Positions 50,478-60,370 of a DNA stretch of 64,000 nucleotides are shown in pieces (position 1 is the stretch's first letter; every line of letters begins with the position of its first letter). Source of the stretch: Alkalibacterium putridalgicola (GTDB lineage Bacteria; Bacillota; Bacilli; Lactobacillales; Carnobacteriaceae_A). The stretch covers positions 1 to 64,000 of the forward strand of contig NZ_FOBL01000014.1 of the NCBI RefSeq assembly GCF_900109825.1. Direction: 5' to 3'. The notes beneath the pieces were generated by a model. It was not told where the DNA came from and ran no database searches. It saw only the letters and a program-made list of their open reading frames with translations. A program made the position numbers and the translations under genes.

Positions 50478-51686
50478 TTAAGAGTCGTCTTCTTTATCGC
50501 GAATGAGTCCGCGCAAATCTTCAGCTGTCTCTGGTGGATTCTTAAGCACCTCTCTGACTTTATCCAGATCGGGTTCCACGTTCCAAGTCAGGATACCGAC
50601 CGGTTTTCCTTCTTTAAGATAATAAGCCACTTTGCCGTCATCGACATGATCGATAAAGATATGCAGATCCGGATCGAGTGTGCCGATGGCTTTCCATGAA
50701 ATATCAAAGACTTTTGAATAGAAGTAAGGGGTATAGTCATACGGTTCGCCGGCACCGGCCATGCTTTTTCCGACGGCTGTTCCTGATTTGCGGGCATGAT
50801 CGACGTGTTCGATACGGTGTCGACCTAAAATCGGATCCGGATAAGCCGAAATATCTCCGGCCGCATAGACGTCAGGGTCAGACGTGCGGAAGTAGTCGTC
50901 AACGATGACCCCGTCCTCGACGTCCAGACCGGCTTCTTCTGCCAGGGAGAGACGCGGTTTGACGCCCAGGCCTAAAACGAGGGCATCGCCTTCAACTGTT
51001 TCTCCGTCCTCCAGTTCAAGGACCAGTTTTCCGTCGTCTTTTTTATAAGAATCGGCGCGGCTGTCATGCATTAAAGTGACGCCGGCTTTCCGGTAACTGT
51101 CTTCATATTCTTTTGCCAGTTCAAGTGGAAAACGCGTATCACCCAGGACTTGCTGCGGATAAATGAGAGTGACTTCAGTATTGTTCAGTTTCAGGTTGGC
51201 AGCCAGCTCCGTTCCGATATAACTGCCGCCGACAACGATGACGTGCTGGTTGTCTCCTGAGACGTCTCTCAACTTGCGGTAGTCTTCAAATGAACGGAAG
51301 GCGATGACGCGGTCGTCTTCTGGTCCGTCCAGTGTCTGTGGTTCACCGCCAGTGACTAGAAGCAGCTTGCTGTAAGTGTAAGATTTACCGTCCTCAGTGG
51401 TGACAGATTTGTTTTGCCGGTCGATAGTCGTCACCACCGTTTCGAGCATGACGTCTGCATCTGTTTCTTCGGCTGTGTCGAAAGGGACATCGTCAACGGT
51501 AAACGTGTCATCTGTCCATATTTTTTTCGTTAAAGCCGGACGTGTGTATGGACCATCCTGGTCAGAAGAGAGGATACCGATGGAGCCTTTTTTATCCACT
51601 TCTCTGATGCCTTCTGCAGCATAGCCGGCAGCGATCCCGCCACCGATAAATAAGTAGTCATAATAGTTTTCGCTGGATAAAGTCAT
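50478..51686 (-). CDS. FAD-dependent pyridine nucleotide-disulphide oxidoreductase family protein
   Basis: A 402-residue flavoprotein with FAD loop YLFIGGGIAAGYAAEGI (about 10-26), NAD(P) loop VIVVGGSYIGTELAANL (about 150-166) and the FAD-closing motif DVYAAGDISAYPD (about 272-284). It has no redox-active CxxxxC pair, so it resembles ferredoxin/rubredoxin reductases or apoptosis-inducing-factor-like oxidases rather than disulphide reductases. AAAGGAGAGATC precedes the ATG. It forms a unit with the SDR upstream and the stress protein downstream. Confidence 0.88.
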   Translation of the reverse strand: MTLSSENYYDYLFIGGGIAAGYAAEGIREVDKKGSIGILSSDQDGPYTRPALTKKIWTDDTFTVDDVPFDTAEETDADVMLETVVTTIDRQNKSVTTEDGKSYTYSKLLLVTGGEPQTLDGPEDDRVIAFRSFEDYRKLRDVSGDNQHVIVVGGSYIGTELAANLKLNNTEVTLIYPQQVLGDTRFPLELAKEYEDSYRKAGVTLMHDSRADSYKKDDGKLVLELEDGETVEGDALVLGLGVKPRLSLAEEAGLDVEDGVIVDDYFRTSDPDVYAAGDISAYPDPILGRHRIEHVDHARKSGTAVGKSMAGAGEPYDYTPYFYSKVFDISWKAIGTLDPDLHIFIDHVDDGKVAYYLKEGKPVGILTWNVEPDLDKVREVLKNPPETAEDLRGLIRDKEDDS

Positions 51687-51719
51687 TAACTGATCTCTCC
51701 TTTAAAAATAAATGAAGTA

Positions 51720-52517
51720 TTATATCGTCGCAACGGATCCGCCGTCTACACGGTAATTGGCTCCGTTGACGAATGAGGCTTTTTCTGAACATAAAAAGGT
51801 GATGACGGCAGCCACTTCTTCGGTCTGACCGCGGCGCTTCAATTCAATATGGGGGCGTTCTTCGTCTAAGAAGGAGTCTACAGCCTCGTCAAAGGAAACA
51901 TTCTTCTCTTCCGACCGCTTCTGCATCATTCTGTCGGTCATCGGCGTTTCAATAAATGCCGGGGAGACCGTATTGACGAGTAATCCCTCCTTGGCATACG
52001 AACGGGACAGCCCTTTGGCAAAGGACAAGACCGCCGCTTTGGCACTGTCGTAAGGCAGTTCGTTGTCATAAGGCTGAACTGCATTCTCTGAAGAAATAAA
52101 GATGAGCCGTCCCCAGCCGCCTTCTCTTAAATCGGGAAGGAATTCTCTGGCGACGCGCACAGGGCCGTGCAGGTTCTGCTCGATGGTATAGACCCAGTCG
52201 TCATCCGAGAGCGTATGAAACAGTCCCTGAGCCCCCGTGACACCTGCATTCTGAACTAAAATATCGATACTCCCCAGACTCTTTTTGATATATTCATGTA
52301 ACTGCTTAAGAGATTCGAGACTTCTGATGTCTGAAGGGAAATAGAGCAGTCTGTCATTTTCAGTCAGTTCCATGGCAGCTTGTTTCAAGTCTTCCTCATC
52401 TAGATCAGTCATCACGACCGTTGCGCCTTCTTCTAAAAGAGCCCGGGTCGTCTCTTTACCGATCCCTGAAGCTGCTCCTGTGACTAATGCGACTTTGTCT
52501 TTTAAACCTAATTCCAT
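51720..52517 (-). CDS. Short-chain dehydrogenase/reductase
   Basis: 265 residues of classical SDR: NAD(P) loop VTGAASGIGKET (about 12-23), DILVQNAGVTG, the catalytic Ser in LIFISSEN, and the Tyr-x3-Lys in YDSAKAA (about 158-162). ENAVQPYDNELPYDSAK is intact. The substrate is unknown. AAAGGAGAGG precedes the ATG. It is followed 33 bases later by the FAD oxidoreductase gene. Confidence 0.9.
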   Translation of the reverse strand: MELGLKDKVALVTGAASGIGKETTRALLEEGATVVMTDLDEEDLKQAAMELTENDRLLYFPSDIRSLESLKQLHEYIKKSLGSIDILVQNAGVTGAQGLFHTLSDDDWVYTIEQNLHGPVRVAREFLPDLREGGWGRLIFISSENAVQPYDNELPYDSAKAAVLSFAKGLSRSYAKEGLLVNTVSPAFIETPMTDRMMQKRSEEKNVSFDEAVDSFLDEERPHIELKRRGQTEEVAAVITFLCSEKASFVNGANYRVDGGSVATI

Positions 52518-52684
52518 AGCGCCTCTCCTTTCATGGCTTGCTTAAATATTTCGAAATCTATTCGATCCTTGTTACTTTAAAGATTACTATTCATACTGTA
52601 AAACTTCAATTAATAGCTATTGTAAAGCTGTTTCAGGGTAGGCAAGATCACACGGTTCTAAATAATCGAACCCGTTTCGGGATG

Positions 52685-52715
52685 AAAAAAAGACCAGACG
52701 ATTAGGTCTGATCCT
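52685..52715 (-). terminator. Terminator of the Rgg-like gene
   Basis: On the minus strand AGACC...GGTCT followed by seven T, 30 bases after the stop at 52746. Confidence 0.7.
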
Positions 52716-52745
52716 GCAATAAATAACGTTATAGTTGTCGATCCG

Positions 52746-53648
52746 TTAATTACTTTTCAAGTCTACATATCCATATGGATTATAGACAGCCTTGGGATTT
52801 TTACGCGTGCCTTCCACATAATCCTCCCGATCCATGATTTCAAACATTTCTATAGCCGAGTTGAATGCATTCTCACTGTCTTCTGAAAACCCGTCACCTT
52901 TCAGGCACATCCCTTTTCGTACAAGAGCAGCTCCTAAAACAATGATCTGGTATTCTTTTTTGCTTTCAGTGATCAAGTGGTCAACATAGACCATGGCCCG
53001 CTTATATTGACCATTATCGATCAGTATACAGGCGATATTGGATAAGTAAGAAAGTCTCAGATCATCTGCTTCCTGAAATGACTTATATTCCTGAAGGTCG
53101 TCCAGTGCTTTGTTCGTTAGTGAAATGGCTGTTTCGATTTCAAATAAATAGAGCGTTCTATTCAGAAGTTGATATTCAGCAAGGTACATCTTATCGAGTG
53201 TTTTCAAGCGGTCCCAAACTTTACCAGCGTACATCTGCGCTTTCTTCAGATCGTGATCATTCAGAAGTGCCCAGTAACCTAACGTTACATTGAGGATGTC
53301 CTGAACCATGTGATCTGAACGTTTTTGGAGTAAGTCATTTGAAGCTTTTATCAAATTCTGAAGATAGGGTAGCGAAGGGGACTGGGTCATATTTTTGAAT
53401 AAATACAGAATATGCTCTTTTTCGTTTAAATTATAACCATTCAAAATAAAGGAGAACTCATCCACTGACATATCCATATGGTCGAGGATTGCAAAAAACT
53501 TGACGATATTCGGATTGATTTCATCATTCTCTACCTTAGTATAGTTGGATCGCGACATTTTACCGTCCGCGATGTCTTCCTGGGTATAGCCTTTGTTCAT
53601 ACGGATCGTTTTCAGCGTCTGACCAAAATGATAGTATATATTATCCAT
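52746..53648 (-). CDS. Rgg/MutR-family regulator
   Basis: A 300-residue protein with an XRE helix-turn-helix at about 8-62 (LKTIRMNKGYTQEDIADGK, then SRSNYTKVENDEINPN) and a long helical repeat C-terminal domain. It is the third such regulator in the window. AAGGAGAAT precedes the ATG. It is a single gene with its own terminator. The neighbouring SDR-FAD oxidoreductase-stress protein unit in the same direction is a plausible target. No adjacent peptide gene is evident in the 263-base upstream gap. Confidence 0.82.
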   Translation of the reverse strand: MDNIYYHFGQTLKTIRMNKGYTQEDIADGKMSRSNYTKVENDEINPNIVKFFAILDHMDMSVDEFSFILNGYNLNEKEHILYLFKNMTQSPSLPYLQNLIKASNDLLQKRSDHMVQDILNVTLGYWALLNDHDLKKAQMYAGKVWDRLKTLDKMYLAEYQLLNRTLYLFEIETAISLTNKALDDLQEYKSFQEADDLRLSYLSNIACILIDNGQYKRAMVYVDHLITESKKEYQIIVLGAALVRKGMCLKGDGFSEDSENAFNSAIEMFEIMDREDYVEGTRKNPKAVYNPYGYVDLKSN

Positions 53649-53911
53649 TTGTATTCTCCTTAATAGAGCATGAGTGAATATTAAATCAGAAATGAATAAT
53701 TTAATATGCGGAATAGTTGATTTATAGGGCTCTTAAAATTATCGCTACTGTAAATTATACAGTAAGGAGATGGTTTACTAACATTTGGGTAAAATTTGAA
53801 CATATATTAAAATAGTTACAAAAACGTGGTATCATGTTACTAATTTAACAATGGGATATACAAATAAGTTGAGTTGTTGGTTTTTTTTACTATTCTGATG
53901 GGGTGACATGA

Positions 53912-54202
53912 ATGAAAGAAGAATCGAAAATAACGCTGCATCCGTTAAAATCTCTGATGATCGTGTTGATCGGGACGGAGAAAGTGATCACTTTAACTGT
54001 GGATGAGAATGATTTAGTGATGAATGCGGATGGTGAGATAGACTGTCCGATGGAGACAACGTTAAGAAAGAATAAAATTACTGCCGAGACTATGAATAAG
54101 TGGGGAATCGAAAGCGTTCGATTAGTGGAGATGACGAGTGAGAAAGAGAAGGTACTGTATGATTTTGAACCGGAAGTGGTTTTAGATTTGTTACAACTTT
54201 AA
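53912..54202 (+). CDS. Conserved small protein of unknown function
   Basis: 96 residues with no membrane segment: KITLHPLKSLMIVLIGTEKV followed by an acidic strand-rich region and VVLDLLQL at the end. GGGGTGAC precedes the ATG. It is divergent from the Rgg-like gene and followed by a terminator. Unrecognised. Confidence 0.5.
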   Translation: MKEESKITLHPLKSLMIVLIGTEKVITLTVDENDLVMNADGEIDCPMETTLRKNKITAETMNKWGIESVRLVEMTSEKEKVLYDFEPEVVLDLLQL

Positions 54203-54275
54203 CACAGATGAGTGAGAATAGATAGTTATTCGATGTGATATAAATCGCAGCAAATAACTATAACTTATATAACTT

Positions 54276-54310
54276 GAGTGCAGATACACTTTATTATCTG
54301 CGCTCTTTTT
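54276..54310 (+). terminator. Rho-independent terminator
   Basis: GAGTGCAGATA pairs with TATCTGCGCTC, followed by TTTTT. Confidence 0.85.
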
Positions 54311-54552
54311 GTGTCTAACAAAAGGAATCCAAGAACAAAGAGCAGATACTTTTACAAGCGTCCAGACAAGATATCAGAGTTTTCAGTATGTTATTCTATA
54401 TGTAAGAGGATTCTGGACGAACTAGTCAGTAACTCGTGTGTATGCAATAATCATGATGTGACTGAATGGCAGAATCAGCTGGGATACAGGCAAAGTAAGA
54501 AACAGTATGAATGACTCAAGAAATTCTATAATCTCATAAAGAAGGGGACCTT
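54311..54552. other. Gap without a supported gene
   Basis: A frame stays open across most of this region (to 54514), with no ribosome site and a rare start overlapping the terminator. It may be relic coding sequence. Otherwise only the AAGAAGGGG site of the P-type ATPase gene is seen. Confidence 0.3.
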
Positions 54553-57210
54553 ATGGCTGACATAAAATGGTTTACATTAAGCGAAGAAGAAGTCGAGCAG
54601 GAACTTGAGACGGATAAAGAAACCGGGCTAAGCGAAAATGAAAGTGAAGAACGAAAAGATAAGTACGGCTTGAATAAACTGCCTGAGGGTGAACAGACAC
54701 CGGAATGGGTCAAGTTTCTGAGGCAGTTCAATGACATCCTGATATATATTCTACTGGTCGCCGCTGTCGTTACCTTTATATTGGAACAGTATATCGATAC
54801 CTCTGTCATCCTTTTAGTCGCTATCGTGAATGGCGTCATTGGTTATGTTCAGGAAAGCAAGGCCGAAAAAGCGCTGGAAGGAATCAAAAACATGCTGTCT
54901 CTGGAAGCGATTGTTCTGCGGGACAAACAGAAAGCAGAGGTGGATTCCACAGAAATCGTTCCCGGAGATATCGTCCTTTTGAAATCCGGTGACAAAGTAC
55001 CGGCTGATATAAGGCTGTTTGAAGAGGACAGGCTGAAAGTAGAAGAATCACCACTGACAGGGGAATCGACATCTGTTGAGAAACAGACGGAGAAACTGGA
55101 CGAAGATACCCCGCTGGGTGACCGGACGAACATGGTTTTCTCTGGAACAACGGTATCTTCTGGAACAGCAAGAGGCATCGTTGTGGAAACAGGGGAATCC
55201 ACTGAGATAGGGCAGATCAATCGTTCCATGAATGAAGTAGAAGAAATCAAGACACCGCTGCTCAGGCAGACAGATAAATTCGGCAAGACGATTTCAGTCG
55301 TCATCCTTGTGCTGGCTGTCCTTTTATTTATCGCCGGCATGCTGATCCATGATTATGAATGGGGAGAGCTTTTACTTTCGGTCATCAGTCTGACTGTCGC
55401 GTCCATCCCGGAAGGTCTGCCGGCCATCCTGACGATCATTCTGGCGCTTGGGGTGCAGTCGATGGCAGACAAGAATGCGATCATGCGTACGCTGCCGTCG
55501 GTCGAAACCTTAGGCGCCGTGACAGTCATCTGTTCAGATAAGACAGGGACCCTGACGAAAAATGAAATGACTGTCCAGTCAGTTGTGACGAGAGACAAAG
55601 CTTACTCCGTGACTGGTCTGGGTTATGAACCTGAAGGCGAGATATTAAATGAAAAGGAAGAAGCCGTTGATGTGGCAGAAGAAAATGATTTGAAAGAACT
55701 TCTGACAGCGGCAAAAACAATCAATGAAGCAGATATATATCAGAAAGACGACCAGTGGGAAGTAAGAGGCGATCCGACAGAAGGCTGCCTGATCACACTG
55801 GCTGAAAAATCAAACGTAGACATTGAGGCTCTTGATATCCAGTCAAAAATACCTTTTGATTCAGAATATAAATATATGGCAGGGTTAGTGGAAGAGAGCA
55901 ATTTGAAAAAAATCTATATCAAAGGGGCACCTGACCGGTTGTTTGATATGGCAGACCTCGATTCAGAAGAACGTGAATACTGGGAAGAGCGGGTGAGCGA
56001 GCGTTCGAAAAAAGGCGAGCGTGTCCTGGCTGTAGGAGTGAAAGAAGTTTCAAAATCAACTGATCGTATCGATCATGATGATGTCCAGTCCGGCATCACG
56101 CTGCTGGGTCTGACAGGAATCATCGATCCGCCGCGGGAAGAAGTGATCGAAGCAATAAAAGTCTGTAAAGAAGCCGGTATTCAGGTTAAAATGATAACAG
56201 GCGATCACAAAGAAACGGCGCTGGCGATCGCAAAGGAATTAGGTATTACAGATAAGGATAAAGTAACAGAAGGTCGTGAACTGGAGGACATGTCGGAAGA
56301 GGAGATCCAGTCACTGGTAGAAGAAGTGGATGTTTTTGCCAGGACGAGTCCGCAGAACAAACTTCAGTTAGTTGAAGCTCTCCAGAGTAATGGCCATGTA
56401 AGTGCGATGACTGGTGACGGTGTAAACGATGCGCCGGCACTGAAACGTGCAGATATCGGTGTCGCTATGGGGATAAAGGGAACGGAAGTAGCCAAGGAAG
56501 CGTCTGAAATGGTCTTGGCAGACGATGACTTCTCCACCATTGTCAACGCTGTAAGAGAAGGCCGTCGGGTGTACGATAACCTGAAGAAAACCATCCTTTT
56601 CATCTTGCCGACTAATGGGGCTGAAGCGCTTCTTGTGGTGGCTGCTCTGCTGATCGGTATAGAAATGCCGCTGACTCCGGTTCAGATCCTCTATGTCAAT
56701 ATGATCACAGCCGTAACGATCGCACTGGCACTGGCTTTTGAGCCTCTTGAAAAAGGAACGATGTCCAAGCCGCCAAGAAATCCGAATGAGCGGCTGTTGA
56801 GTCCCTATTACGTGTTTCGTATCCTTTTTGTCTCGGTGCTTATAGGTGGAGCCATTATGTGGATCAATCAGGGACTGCTGGCAGGGTATGACCGTGAACA
56901 CTTGAATACCATCACGCTTCATTCGCTGGTGTTCGCTCAGCTGTTTCACTTATTCAATGTCAGAAACGAGCGACACTTCAGTCTGAATGATCAGTTTTTC
57001 AACAACGCGGCTGCCTTTTTAGTATCTGGTTTACTGATCGTCTTCCAGTTGCTGGTGACTTATGTGCCGTTTCTGTCTAATGCGCTTGGACTGTACCCGA
57101 TCGACCTGTATGACTGGGTATATCCCGTATTGGTCGGTTTCAGCGTATTTGTCGTCGTTGAAATCGAAAAATTCATTACACACAACATTTTAAAAAGAAA
57201 TAAAGGTTAG
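54553..57210 (+). CDS. Cation-transporting P-type ATPase (P2A/PMR1-like, probably Ca2+)
   Basis: An 885-residue P2-type ATPase. Cation_ATPase_N at about 5-70; TGES at about 168-171; phosphorylation motif DKTGTLT with Asp329; KGAPD nucleotide loop; MITGDHKETA; TGDGVNDAPALK hinge; about ten membrane segments. The fourth segment reads SIPEGLPAILTIILALG: a PEGL motif as in Ca2+-type pumps. Ca2+ export is the best guess, though Na+/K+ variants share much of this. AAGAAGGGGACC precedes the ATG; a FAD amine oxidase gene follows by 33 bases. Confidence 0.9.
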   Translation: MADIKWFTLSEEEVEQELETDKETGLSENESEERKDKYGLNKLPEGEQTPEWVKFLRQFNDILIYILLVAAVVTFILEQYIDTSVILLVAIVNGVIGYVQESKAEKALEGIKNMLSLEAIVLRDKQKAEVDSTEIVPGDIVLLKSGDKVPADIRLFEEDRLKVEESPLTGESTSVEKQTEKLDEDTPLGDRTNMVFSGTTVSSGTARGIVVETGESTEIGQINRSMNEVEEIKTPLLRQTDKFGKTISVVILVLAVLLFIAGMLIHDYEWGELLLSVISLTVASIPEGLPAILTIILALGVQSMADKNAIMRTLPSVETLGAVTVICSDKTGTLTKNEMTVQSVVTRDKAYSVTGLGYEPEGEILNEKEEAVDVAEENDLKELLTAAKTINEADIYQKDDQWEVRGDPTEGCLITLAEKSNVDIEALDIQSKIPFDSEYKYMAGLVEESNLKKIYIKGAPDRLFDMADLDSEEREYWEERVSERSKKGERVLAVGVKEVSKSTDRIDHDDVQSGITLLGLTGIIDPPREEVIEAIKVCKEAGIQVKMITGDHKETALAIAKELGITDKDKVTEGRELEDMSEEEIQSLVEEVDVFARTSPQNKLQLVEALQSNGHVSAMTGDGVNDAPALKRADIGVAMGIKGTEVAKEASEMVLADDDFSTIVNAVREGRRVYDNLKKTILFILPTNGAEALLVVAALLIGIEMPLTPVQILYVNMITAVTIALALAFEPLEKGTMSKPPRNPNERLLSPYYVFRILFVSVLIGGAIMWINQGLLAGYDREHLNTITLHSLVFAQLFHLFNVRNERHFSLNDQFFNNAAAFLVSGLLIVFQLLVTYVPFLSNALGLYPIDLYDWVYPVLVGFSVFVVVEIEKFITHNILKRNKG

Positions 57211-57243
57211 GGAACGATATATCAGAAAGTGGGGAACAGTGAC

Positions 57244-58551
57244 ATGATGGAAAATCAGGTGTCCGAATATGATGTGATAATTGTTGGTGCGGGGTTGGCA
57301 GGGTTATCTGCAGCGAAAGTCCTGCATGAAGAAGGTAAAAGCTATATGATCCTTGAAGCAACGGAACGTCCAGGTGGAAAGGTCTATTCCAAAACTTCAG
57401 AAGATACGTCCCGTTACTTTGAGCTGGGTGCTCAGTTCATCAATAAAGAGATGATCGAAATAGTTAAACTCATAGAAGAAACCGGAATGACACTTACCAG
57501 GAACGAGGGAACACAAAACAGTATAGTTATCAGTGACAAGAGCAAAGAACTCATTAATCTGGATTTTAGTGACATCACAGATACCCTGGGAGCCATTTCA
57601 GGTGAACATTTTGACTCGAAACCGCTTGACCAGGTACTTGAAAAGCATATCAGCCAGAAAAGAAAGCGTCAGATCCTGAAAAGTTTTATAGCTGCAGAAA
57701 CGACTGTGAACAGCAGATATATCAATGCAGAGGCTATGAAAAATCTGGTCAGTCGGGTCACCACCACGACCAGCGGTTTGGAATATCAAGCCTCAGATCC
57801 GCTTTCAAATGTCATCAAATATTTGGAGACACTCAATAAAGATGCCATTCACTACCTTGAACCTGTAGCGAAAGTTAAGGAAACTAAATCAGGCTACACC
57901 CTGAAAACCAAAAACAAAGCAAAACATCATACAAAAGCCCTTATTATGGCGGTGCCGCCTACAGCAGCGTCAAGGATCACATTCAGTTCCACCATTGCCG
58001 ATCATTATAGGCCTTATCTGGAAAGTTATACTGATGGTGCTGTAATAAAGATGACGTTTGTCTATGACACACCTTTCTGGCGAGAGAGAGACATCAAAGA
58101 TAAGAAAAAGAGTATCTACGGTGTTATTTATAGTGCCCATGAAGGTGTCAACCTGATGGATTCTTCAAAAGAGAGTGGAGAAAATCGACTGACTCTGTTT
58201 ATTGGTGGCGACAAAGCGAAGGAGCTTGCCGATGTGCCGATCGAGGTGAAAGAATTCTATGCCAGAGAGCGACTGATAGAAGTATTAGGAGAAGATGCAG
58301 AGCATTACAAAGATTATGAAATCAGTGAGTGGCAGCATTCTCCTTATTACGGTGGCGGATATGGGGCGATCATCCATCATCATGGCATTCCGGATGCGAA
58401 TAAGACGTTAAGGGAACCCCATCGAAATATGGTGTTTGCCAGCACGGAACTGGCCTTTGATTTCCCTCTCTTCATGGAAGGTGCTGTTCGGTCCGGTCAA
58501 TATGCCGCAAAGCGACTGCTTGAAAAAATGAGTGAGAACGTAACGGAATAG
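57244..58551 (+). CDS. FAD-dependent amine oxidase family protein
   Basis: 435 residues from ATG 57244 (MMENQVSEYDVIIVGAG), with a GGGGAAC site. The FAD loop GAGLAGLSAAKVL is followed by EATERPGGKV, the arginine/glycine motif of the monoamine-oxidase/phytoene-desaturase superfamily. The C-terminal FAD segment is MVFASTELAFDFPLFMEGAVRSG. It oxidises an amine or related substrate; the substrate is unknown. Probably co-transcribed with the P-type ATPase, though no functional link is evident. Confidence 0.85.
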   Translation: MMENQVSEYDVIIVGAGLAGLSAAKVLHEEGKSYMILEATERPGGKVYSKTSEDTSRYFELGAQFINKEMIEIVKLIEETGMTLTRNEGTQNSIVISDKSKELINLDFSDITDTLGAISGEHFDSKPLDQVLEKHISQKRKRQILKSFIAAETTVNSRYINAEAMKNLVSRVTTTTSGLEYQASDPLSNVIKYLETLNKDAIHYLEPVAKVKETKSGYTLKTKNKAKHHTKALIMAVPPTAASRITFSSTIADHYRPYLESYTDGAVIKMTFVYDTPFWRERDIKDKKKSIYGVIYSAHEGVNLMDSSKESGENRLTLFIGGDKAKELADVPIEVKEFYARERLIEVLGEDAEHYKDYEISEWQHSPYYGGGYGAIIHHHGIPDANKTLREPHRNMVFASTELAFDFPLFMEGAVRSGQYAAKRLLEKMSENVTE

Positions 58552-58566
58552 AGTTTGAACATAAGA

Positions 58567-58602
58567 AAAAGGAGCTGGGACATAAAGTCTCAGCTCCTTT
58601 GG
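58567..58602 (+). terminator. Rho-independent terminator
   Basis: AAAGGAGCTGGGAC pairs with GTCTCAGCTCCTTT just after the amine oxidase gene. Confidence 0.85.
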
Positions 58603-58769
58603 CGTTTCCGGAAGTTTTTGATAAATGCCCTGTGCGAAAAAAGCAACCCCGCGGTCCGTAGAAGTGTTTTGAATAGACGTTTAGTGACCAGTTTATGCTG
58701 GGACTTCTCAGGAAGTGGTTGTTGTATGAGGTCATCGATCGGCAGAACGCTTTTCTTTCTATAATCGTT

Positions 58770-58804
58770 TTAAAAAGAAAAAGGCTAGGATTTATCCCAG
58801 CCTC
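58770..58804 (-). terminator. Terminator of the symporter gene
   Basis: On the minus strand AGGCTGGGA pairs with TCCTAGCCT, followed by a T-rich tail, 30 bases after the stop at 58833. Confidence 0.8.
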
Positions 58805-58832
58805 ATTCCTTCTTACTTATGCAATTATTAGA

Positions 58833-60077
58833 TCAGTTGTTGATAGGGGGGACGACTTCACCCTCTGATTCAACGGCTTCTTTCAGGATATATTTTCCGT
58901 AAATTTTGTCGATCACAAGCGCAATGGCATTGTCGCCGGAAACATTGGCGGCAGTACCGAAGCTGTCCTGTGTGATATAAAGAGAAATAAGCAGGTTACC
59001 TAATGAACCGGTTGGGTCAATGCCGACCATGTAAACAAAGGGTAAAGCACTCATGACAGCTCCACCTGGTGCGCCCGGTGCTGCGACTAAGGCCACACCT
59101 AATGTAGCAATAAAGGCAGCCATCATACCGAAACTGTGTGTCATGTCGAACATCAGGAGGACGGCTGTCACACAAGATGTGATCGTTACGACACTTCCCA
59201 TAAGATGGATCGTTGCACTCAATGGAATAACAAATTCTCTGATTTCCGTAGATACACCGTTCTTGCGTGCACATTCCATATTGACCGGTATAGTAGCGGC
59301 AGAAGACTGTGTGCCCAAAGCTGTAAAGTATCCAGGGATCTGATTTCTGAGTAAAGTGATCGGGTTCTTGCCAGTATACAGACCTGCGAAAATGAACAGC
59401 AATGTGACAAGCAGGAGCTGAAGGCCGATAACGACGATGAAGACTCTCCAGAAAACGGATAGCAGAGAGAAGACAGAACCGCTGTAGCTTAAGTTTAAGA
59501 AGTTACCGAAAATGTAGAAGGGTAAACCTGGAATAATAATAGCTGACAAAATTTGAGTGATTATGGCACCAAATTCAGAGAAGAAGTTATACATGACTTC
59601 GCCTTTTTTCTCTTTACGCAGCCAGGAGATAAAGACCCCGAACAGGAAGGCAAAGACGATGGCAGAAGTAACGCTGAACAGTGGTTCAAGCGGAAGGTCG
59701 AATAGCGGTTCTAGGGCTGTTCCTTCCGTCTGCACCGTTTCCCTTACAGAGGCATCGATGAAGAGCGGGAATAGATTGGAAGCTAACAGATACGCAATGA
59801 ACCCACCGATCAGTGTGTTTGAATAAGCCATTAGAGCATTAAGGCCAAGTAATTTTCCGGCACCATCTGTCAGATCAGAAATACCCTTGACAACAAAGCC
59901 GACGATCATTAAAGGAATAATAAAGGCTAATAAACGACTGAATAAGGCTGAAAATGTAACGGGGATCTGAAGAATGAAATCAGGTATAAAGGTCAACTGC
60001 CCCACCAGGACCCCCAGACCAATAGCGATGAGTAACTTTGGAACTAAACCAACTGTAAATTTCTTTCGTTTTTCCAT
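58833..60077 (-). CDS. Dicarboxylate/amino acid:cation symporter (DAACS family)
   Basis: A 414-residue transporter with eight membrane helices and two re-entrant loops. Characteristic segments: GTQSSAATIPVNMECARKNGV (serine-rich hairpin), NLDGT-like region replaced by SATIHLMGSVVTI, and the substrate helix with SLYITQDSFGTAANVSGDNAIAL. Na+- or H+-driven uptake of glutamate, aspartate, serine or C4-dicarboxylates is expected. TGGAGGAGATAC precedes the ATG. Monocistronic. Confidence 0.9.
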   Translation of the reverse strand: MEKRKKFTVGLVPKLLIAIGLGVLVGQLTFIPDFILQIPVTFSALFSRLLAFIIPLMIVGFVVKGISDLTDGAGKLLGLNALMAYSNTLIGGFIAYLLASNLFPLFIDASVRETVQTEGTALEPLFDLPLEPLFSVTSAIVFAFLFGVFISWLRKEKKGEVMYNFFSEFGAIITQILSAIIIPGLPFYIFGNFLNLSYSGSVFSLLSVFWRVFIVVIGLQLLLVTLLFIFAGLYTGKNPITLLRNQIPGYFTALGTQSSAATIPVNMECARKNGVSTEIREFVIPLSATIHLMGSVVTITSCVTAVLLMFDMTHSFGMMAAFIATLGVALVAAPGAPGGAVMSALPFVYMVGIDPTGSLGNLLISLYITQDSFGTAANVSGDNAIALVIDKIYGKYILKEAVESEGEVVPPINN

Positions 60078-60370
60078 TGTATCTCCTCCAATTTTTATCC
60101 GTTTAATTGATAAACAGATTGTGTAATTTTTTACAGTATACTACATTAAGCTAGAATAAGATATAACAAATTATATTTTTATTTAAAAAATTATTAGAGG
60201 TTTTTATACGCTTTGTTAGCGCATCCAATACTTGTTTTGTTTGGTGTGACAACATTAGAATAGGATGTGAAGATAATGTGTATACGCTTACGTTGCGTTG
60301 GCGTAATTGACTGGAAAAATGAAAGATAGTCCATTATAATTTAATAGAAGGGCAAGAAAGGAAGCTGGTC

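Noticed and set aside
54278-54514. 78-codon frame before the P-type ATPase gene
   Set aside because: Rare start overlapping a terminator and no ribosome site; possibly relic sequence but not supported as a gene.
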